Shown in pieces: positions 57,756 through 64,000 of a DNA stretch of 64,000 nt. This DNA is from Gerris lacustris (lineage: Eukaryota; Arthropoda; Insecta; Hemiptera; Gerridae). A program made the translations under genes and the position numbers. The DNA lies in contig OX578286.1 of the NCBI GenBank assembly GCA_951217055.1, positions 11,681,050 to 11,745,049 of the forward strand. The letters are read 5' to 3'. Each line of letters opens with the position of its first letter. Position 1 is the stretch's first letter. The notes beneath the pieces are model-generated. The model did no database searches. It was not told the origin of the DNA and saw nothing but the letters and a program-made list of their open reading frames with translations.

Positions 57756-60700
57756 AGTCCGTTGCCGTAGCGACCGGTAACGGAGCAACGCACACCAGTC
57801 GCCTATTCATCAAAGATGCTAATACAGGAAGCAGCTTCCTCATTGACAGCGGAGCAGATGTTTCAGTCATTCCAGTATCACAAACAAAAATAAACAATAG
57901 AGGTCCTCTTTATTTACTTTCAGCAGCAAACGGTTCAAAAATTGAAGTTTTTGGTTCTAAATTAATTAATGTAAATTTAGGCCTTAGAAAAGACTTCAGA
58001 CATTCATTTTTGGTTGCAAGCGTAAGCACACCTATAATAGGAGCAGACTTTTTGGAAAGGTTTGAACTAGTAATTGACATAAAAAATCGTGTCCTTACTG
58101 ATCCTCAAACTGGACTTAAAGCTAAAGGAGTTATAAAAAATTGGATTACAACATCTCCAAAATTTTTTGAGGTTAGCAAAAACGAATATGGTTCTATTTT
58201 ACATGAATTTCCAAATATTGTCAAAGAACCTGATTTTGCTGCTCCAGTAAAGCATACTGTGGTCCATAGAATTATTACAAAAGGTTCGCTACCCGTTTCT
58301 CGTGCTAGGAGGCTAGATCCAGCAAAACTTAAAGCAGCCAAAGAAGAATTTGAATACATGTGTCAGATTGGAATATGCAGACCATCAGCATCACATTGTT
58401 CCTCACCACTCCATATGGTCCCAAAGAAAGACACGACCGACTGGCGTCCGTGTGGGGACTATAGGAGGCTAAATTCTATTACAGTGCCTGACAGGTATCC
58501 TATACCTCACATACAAGATTTTTCCGCAAATCTCTCTGGATGTACAATATTTTCAAAATTGGACTTAGTGCGGGCATATCATAACATCCCCATAGCCCCG
58601 GAAGATATTTACAAGACAGCTGTGATAACACCTTTTGGGTTGTTTGAATTCACACGCATGCCATTCGGATTACGGGATGCTGCCCAATCATTTCAAAGAT
58701 TCATGCACCAAGTTCTGAGAGGTCTGGACTTTGTTTTTGTTTACCTTGATGACATCCTTATATACAGCAAATCCGAAAATGAACATAAAGAACACTTACG
58801 ATTACTTTTTCAACGATTGGATGAATACGGTCTCAAAATTAAAGCGTCTAAATGTATTTTTGGAGTAACAAAATTAGAATTTTTAAGCCATGAAGTTTCA
58901 GCAGAAGGGATTTGTCCAGCTAAAAAGAGAGTAACTGTCATCACCGAATTTCCCGAACCTCAGTCTATTAAACAAATACAGAGATTTATAGGTATGGTAC
59001 AATATTACCATAGATTTTTACCAGGTTTAGCGCATAAAATTGCACCACTTCATTCCCACCTGGCACTTCTACAAAAAGAAACAAAAAACAAATCCAAAAA
59101 CATATGCATTTGGCCAGATCAATGTAAACATGCATTCCAAGAGGTAAAACAAGCTTTAGCCAACGCAACTCTCTTAGCATTTGCAAAAGACAACTCTACA
59201 CTTAGCATAGTATCAGACGCATCTAATACAGCAGTTGGTGCTGTATTGCAACAGCAAACAAATAAAGGTTGGGAACCTCTAGGTTTTTTCAGCAGGAAAT
59301 TAACCCCAACACAATCAAGATATTCTGCTTTTGATAGAGAACTTCTCGCAATATATTTAGCCATAAAAAATTTTAGATATATGGTCGAAGGTCGGGAGTT
59401 CTTTGTCATGACAGATCATAAACCTTTAACTACAGCCATGTTCACTAAAACAGAAAGATCACCAAGGCAAGCTAGACATCTAGACTACATTTCACAGTTT
59501 ACATCGGATATAAGATATATTACAGGAGCTGAAAACATAGTGGCAGATGCATTATCTAGAATAGAAGCAATAGATATGACACCAGACTGGGAGGTTCTCG
59601 TGAAGCTTCAGGTGGATGATTCTGAATTAAAAGAACTATTAACCAGTAGACAGGAAAATTCTCATTTTAAACTGGAGAAAGTAAAAATTCCTGCTACTAC
59701 TTTCGAAGTATGGTGTGAATCCTCATTAGGAAAACACCGTCCATTTATCCCTAAACATATGCGACCCAAAATATTTAACCAATTCCATGGTTTATCTCAT
59801 CCTGGCATAAAATCGACTCGTACAAAAATTTGCGCCAAATATTTTTGGCCTGGCATGAACAAAGATATCAATGATTGGTGTCGAAGTTGCTTAGAATGCC
59901 AGCGCCAAAAGATCCATCGCCATATAAAAACCCCAACTCAATCAATCCCCATCCCTCCTGGTCGCTTCCAACACATTCATATGGACCTGGTAGGACCATT
60001 ACCGGTGTCAAATAATTTTCATTATATCCTTACCATAATAGATCGATTCTCCAGGTGGCCTGAGGCATACCCCATCAGGGATATATCTGCACAAACAGTG
60101 GCAGATACGTTTGTTAAGCAATATATATCCAGATTCGGAGTTCCGCTACAAATAACAACAGACCAAGGTTCCCAGTTCGAATCCAGGTTATTTGACGAGC
60201 TTACCAAATTACTGGGAACCCAGCGGATCCGAACTACAGCTTATCATCCGCAATCCAACGGTATGGTGGAAAGGTTTCACAGGGTACTAAAATCCGCCAT
60301 TCGAACATCTGGCAACCCAACCTGTTGGTCTGACGAGCTTCCACTCATACTGTTGGGAATCCGGACCGCGGTGAAAACAGATCTTAAAATGAGTCCCGCT
60401 GAGATGCTATATGGAGAATGCCTCCGGGTACCTGGAGAATTATTCGAACCCTCACCTAATTTTGATATTTCTGATCCCACTAACTTTGTAGATAAATTAA
60501 GACAAAATTTCAGATTCCTTCATTCCCCAGCCACAAGAGTAAACCCAAAAGAACAAATTTTTGTACCCCAATCACTCAATGATTGTAACCATGTTTTTGT
60601 ACGAGTAGATAGATGCAAGGGTGGGCTTAACCCACCATATGAAGGCCCATTTGAAGTTATTAGAAAATCGAGAAAAAACTTCATAATAAATCAAAATGGT

Positions 60701-60826
60701 GCCCAAAAAGCCGTGTCAATAAATAGGCTTAAACCTGCCAAGTTGGCAGTGGCAGGCAAAGACAAAGCGAAAAAAGTCCGCTTTCAGCTGGGGAGGGGGT
60801 CCTGTAGGGACTTAGCCCCTACGTAA
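57737..60826 (+). CDS. Gypsy pol: protease, RT, RNase H, integrase
   Basis: Open from 57,737 in the -1 frame relative to gag. No ATG opens it (a frame beginning at 58,010 would start with TTG), so gag-pol frameshifting is expected; GGAAAAC at 57,743-57,749 is the best, non-canonical, slip candidate. Protease: LIDSGAD near 57,845. Counting residues from 58,010: RT D185 (LDLVRAY) and YLDD 245-248; RNase H D403, E444, D469, D513; integrase zinc finger H593-x3-H597-x26-C624-x2-C627; catalytic D659, D718, E754 (D-35-E). GPF at 879-881 is the GPY/F module. There is no chromodomain. The last eight codons lie in the 3' LTR. Confidence 0.95.
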   Translation, partial: NAGKPVKSVAVATGNGATHTSRLFIKDANTGSSFLIDSGADVSVIPVSQTKINNRGPLYLLSAANGSKIEVFGSKLINVNLGLRKDFRHSFLVASVSTPIIGADFLERFELVIDIKNRVLTDPQTGLKAKGVIKNWITTSPKFFEVSKNEYGSILHEFPNIVKEPDFAAPVKHTVVHRIITKGSLPVSRARRLDPAKLKAAKEEFEYMCQIGICRPSASHCSSPLHMVPKKDTTDWRPCGDYRRLNSITVPDRYPIPHIQDFSANLSGCTIFSKLDLVRAYHNIPIAPEDIYKTAVITPFGLFEFTRMPFGLRDAAQSFQRFMHQVLRGLDFVFVYLDDILIYSKSENEHKEHLRLLFQRLDEYGLKIKASKCIFGVTKLEFLSHEVSAEGICPAKKRVTVITEFPEPQSIKQIQRFIGMVQYYHRFLPGLAHKIAPLHSHLALLQKETKNKSKNICIWPDQCKHAFQEVKQALANATLLAFAKDNSTLSIVSDASNTAVGAVLQQQTNKGWEPLGFFSRKLTPTQSRYSAFDRELLAIYLAIKNFRYMVEGREFFVMTDHKPLTTAMFTKTERSPRQARHLDYISQFTSDIRYITGAENIVADALSRIEAIDMTPDWEVLVKLQVDDSELKELLTSRQENSHFKLEKVKIPATTFEVWCESSLGKHRPFIPKHMRPKIFNQFHGLSHPGIKSTRTKICAKYFWPGMNKDINDWCRSCLECQRQKIHRHIKTPTQSIPIPPGRFQHIHMDLVGPLPVSNNFHYILTIIDRFSRWPEAYPIRDISAQTVADTFVKQYISRFGVPLQITTDQGSQFESRLFDELTKLLGTQRIRTTAYHPQSNGMVERFHRVLKSAIRTSGNPTCWSDELPLILLGIRTAVKTDLKMSPAEMLYGECLRVPGELFEPSPNFDISDPTNFVDKLRQNFRFLHSPATRVNPKEQIFVPQSLNDCNHVFVRVDRCKGGLNPPYEGPFEVIRKSRKNFIINQNGAQKAVSINRLKPAKLAVAGKDKAKKVRFQLGRGSCRDLAPT
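60788..60802 (+). promoter_or_regulatory. Gypsy polypurine tract
   Basis: CTGGGGAGGGGGTCC directly before the 3' LTR is the expected plus-strand primer site. It lies inside the pol coding region. Confidence 0.8.
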
Positions 60827-60981
60827 TATTATTTATTTATTTATTTTATTATTTTTAGTATTTTGTCAAAGTTGTCAATATTTTCATATTATATTAATTT
60901 TGAATTGAGTTTTACGTTCTAAATAGTTTCCTAGTGAAGATATAATATAGAAGTTAGTATACGAGTTAGAAGAACCCCACA
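60803..60981 (+). repeat. Gypsy 3' LTR (179 bp)
   Basis: Matches the 5' LTR in length and, by eye, at every base. Its first 24 bp encode the end of pol. Confidence 0.95.
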
Positions 60982-60985
60982 ACTA

Positions 60986-62344
<1,359 letters not shown>

Positions 62345-62912
62345 TTTTTACTTTCTCTTAAAAAGAGAAAGTATTGCGATGGCACAAAAATTCGTTTTGA
62401 GGTCCCCTGAGTCCAAAAAAGTGGTTTTTAAAAAATGTCTGTCTGCCGTCTTTCAAACGTGGGAAACCCAAATTACTAGGCCGATTTTCACGAAATTTGG
62501 CATACGTGTTCAGAAAAATCATACCCCGAGGAGAAATCGAGAAATGACATTTAGCTCCAAATTGGGGGGTGCTACACCCCAAAATCTCTAAATAGAGTTA
62601 AAGTTATTTCACGAAAACGATTCCGAGGATTTCAATTAAAAAAAATTCTAAAATGTAGTCCATTTGAATACGAATCTAACTTTATAAGAAGTTTTCCTGG
62701 GAAAAATCTAGTTCCTGAGAAAATAGCTTTAAAAGCGGATGGAAAGAGCCCGGGTTCAATTCCTCACTGAGGAGATGTTATTCTTATGATAAATTTCAAT
62801 AAGAAATTAAATGTACCTAGGAAAACACGAAAACTAATAAATGTAAAACCCTGGGCCAAGTAATTATGAACTCTTATATGAGAAAATTTATCTGAGTTGT
62901 CTCGGACCGATT
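62345..62912 (-). repeat. Family B dispersed repeat, near full length, inverted
   Basis: It begins with the terminal hairpin (TACTTTCTCTTAAAAAGAG, 62,350-62,373) and runs back to GAGTTGTCTCGGAC near 62,894. The tRNA-like B-box GGGTTCAATTCC is at about 62,752. The two overlapping short frames (62,358-62,591) are not genes. Confidence 0.7.
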
Positions 62913-63087
62913 TGTTTAATTTTATGAACAGTGGATACATTTTTATACACGTAGTACGCATAAAAAGAAAGTATTAAGTCAAAAAAATTAATGTGATGTT
63001 TGTCGCCTATGCAGACGCGCAATGTTTAACTAAACTATCTGGGCTAATGTTTATAAATTTTTACTTAAAATCAAGAAAAAATAGTCT

Positions 63088-63662
63088 GCAAGTTAGTGTG
63101 GCACATAGCTTCCTCGCGTTCCATAATGTACTTAAAAGATGTTATCCTTTTACATACAATATTATTCTTCAGGATTTCCTCCCTCCTTTTATTTTAAATC
63201 TGTTAAAATTGTTTTCATGAAGAGAACAGATCTTTGAAATTAATATGGGACCATCTGTGCGCTACATTAAACATACCATCTAAATTTCATAAAAATCAGA
63301 TGAATTCTTTTAAAAATATAGGTGTAAATAAATGCATGATTGTGTGTATGTGGAAGAAAAACTAATGGGCGGAGAGGATTGAAACATTTATGAGACCATC
63401 AATGGCCTGATTTTGATCTGCCATCCAAATTTCATTAAAATCGAACGAGCAGTTTTTAAGGTATCAATATACCTTAAAAACTTCGAGCCAATGCTCGAAA
63501 AAAATGACAGACATACCGGACAGACAGTGTACCAAAAATATCCTCTACTCTGATGGCTGAAACCGATTTCTGTCTTGGAATTTTTGAAATCGGAGTAATA
63601 AAAAATGTTCGTTCGTCAGAATGACCACATAGCTTCCGTTACCCTAAGTAAGCTCGGAAACA
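63088..63662 (+). repeat. Family A dispersed repeat, near full length, diverged
   Basis: From GTTAGTGTGGCACATAGCTTCC (about 63,092) to the terminal hairpin GCTTCCGTTACCCTAAGTAAG at about 63,632-63,660. It keeps the ATTTCATTAAAATCG block and a GACAGACA remnant. Confidence 0.65.
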
Positions 63663-63857
63663 CAATTATTACCGTTTTGCATGGAATATAAGATGCACTC
63701 GAATATAAGCATCCCGATTCTCGAATTACAAATTTGGAAAAGATCATTTATGCATCGAATATATAAGACGCGCCCTTTTTCAACGGGAAAATCTTCCTTT
63801 CTCTTTTCTAACAACTTGTCCAGACTACACAAGTGAGAGACACATTTTTTAGTGATC
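63663..63857. other. Non-coding DNA
   Basis: Nothing recognised. Confidence 0.4.
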
Positions 63858-64000
63858 TTCTTGATTTGGTGTCCAGAGTTGGGTGGGCATCATCGGGCCC
63901 CTGATGAATCGGACGCGACGAAACGATGCAGGACATGGCATAATGCCGAGCCAACATCTTAATGACGTTATGTCTGATGTTGGAACAGTTCCTATGTGTC
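63858..64000 (+). repeat. Hammerhead-carrying repeat, copy 2, cut by window end
   Basis: Homologous to 25,914-26,061 at most positions. The core CTGATGA (63,901-63,907) and GAAA (63,920-63,923) are kept. Two changes weaken it: stem III now has an A-C mismatch beside the core (GCATCA against CGATGC), and the stem II closing pair is A-C. Probably inactive. Confidence 0.7.

Larger units (their letters stand above)
56591..60981 (+). mobile_element. Gypsy (Ty3-type) LTR retrotransposon, complete
   Basis: Two 179-bp LTRs, identical by eye, flanked by a 4-bp target duplication ACTA (56,587-56,590 and 60,982-60,985). Interior: a tRNA primer site, gag, and pol with protease, RT, RNase H, integrase and a GPY/F-type end. 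Gag and pol are in different frames and overlap by 19 nt, needing a -1 shift. No envelope gene. No broken domain was seen, so it may be competent. Confidence 0.96.

Noticed and set aside
60803..60981. Envelope gene after Gypsy pol (errantivirus)
   Set aside because: Pol ends within the 3' LTR; there is no room for a third gene.

Overview
The window looks like accessory, repeat-packed chromatin from an animal genome, most probably an arthropod. It is AT-rich, has no operons, and carries long (TA)n tracts, BEL/Pao and Gypsy LTR retrotransposons, an APE-type non-LTR retrotransposon and several DNA-transposon/MITE families. A low-GC crustacean such as a copepod would fit, but the species is a guess. 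I recognise no host protein-coding gene. Every convincing coding region belongs to a mobile element.

Layout. 1-14.4 kb: dispersed repeats, TA tracts, a tRNA-headed SINE-like unit (2.3-2.7 kb), a 93-bp tandem repeat with a covarying stem (4.25-5.05 kb) and a pyrimidine-rich block (7.8-8.9 kb). 14,496-21,706: a complete BEL/Pao element with two 365-bp LTRs identical by eye, inserted in a TA tract; its gag-pol frame is broken by a 122-bp hAT-type MITE. 22,437-24,238: a 1.8-kb hAT-like element with an internal inverted repeat. 24.4-28 kb: a 21-bp minisatellite, a TA-flanked foldback MITE, a repeat carrying a hammerhead-ribozyme-like core, and a 42-bp minisatellite of 14 copies, most with CACGTG. 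28-37 kb: mostly non-coding, with repeat families A, B, E and F. 37,247-38,725: a foldback element followed by a row of hairpins. 40,463-45,691: a full-length non-LTR retrotransposon on the minus strand with two intact ORFs and a 12-bp target duplication. 50.3-51.2 kb: small inverted repeats. 51,560-53,912: a hAT-like element turned into a giant palindrome, with transposase remnants. 54.6-56.4 kb: two more MITEs. 56,591-60,981: a complete Gypsy element with 179-bp LTRs. 61-64 kb: repeat copies and a second, truncated copy of the hammerhead repeat at the window end.

How the parts relate. The BEL, LINE and Gypsy elements each carry their own enzymes (gag, protease, RT/RNase H/integrase, or endonuclease/RT) and show marks of recent insertion: matching LTRs, clean target duplications and open frames. 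The MITEs and foldback elements have no intact transposase here and would need enzymes supplied from elsewhere. Nested insertions give a relative order: family A repeat, then LINE; TA tract, then BEL, with a hAT MITE inside BEL.
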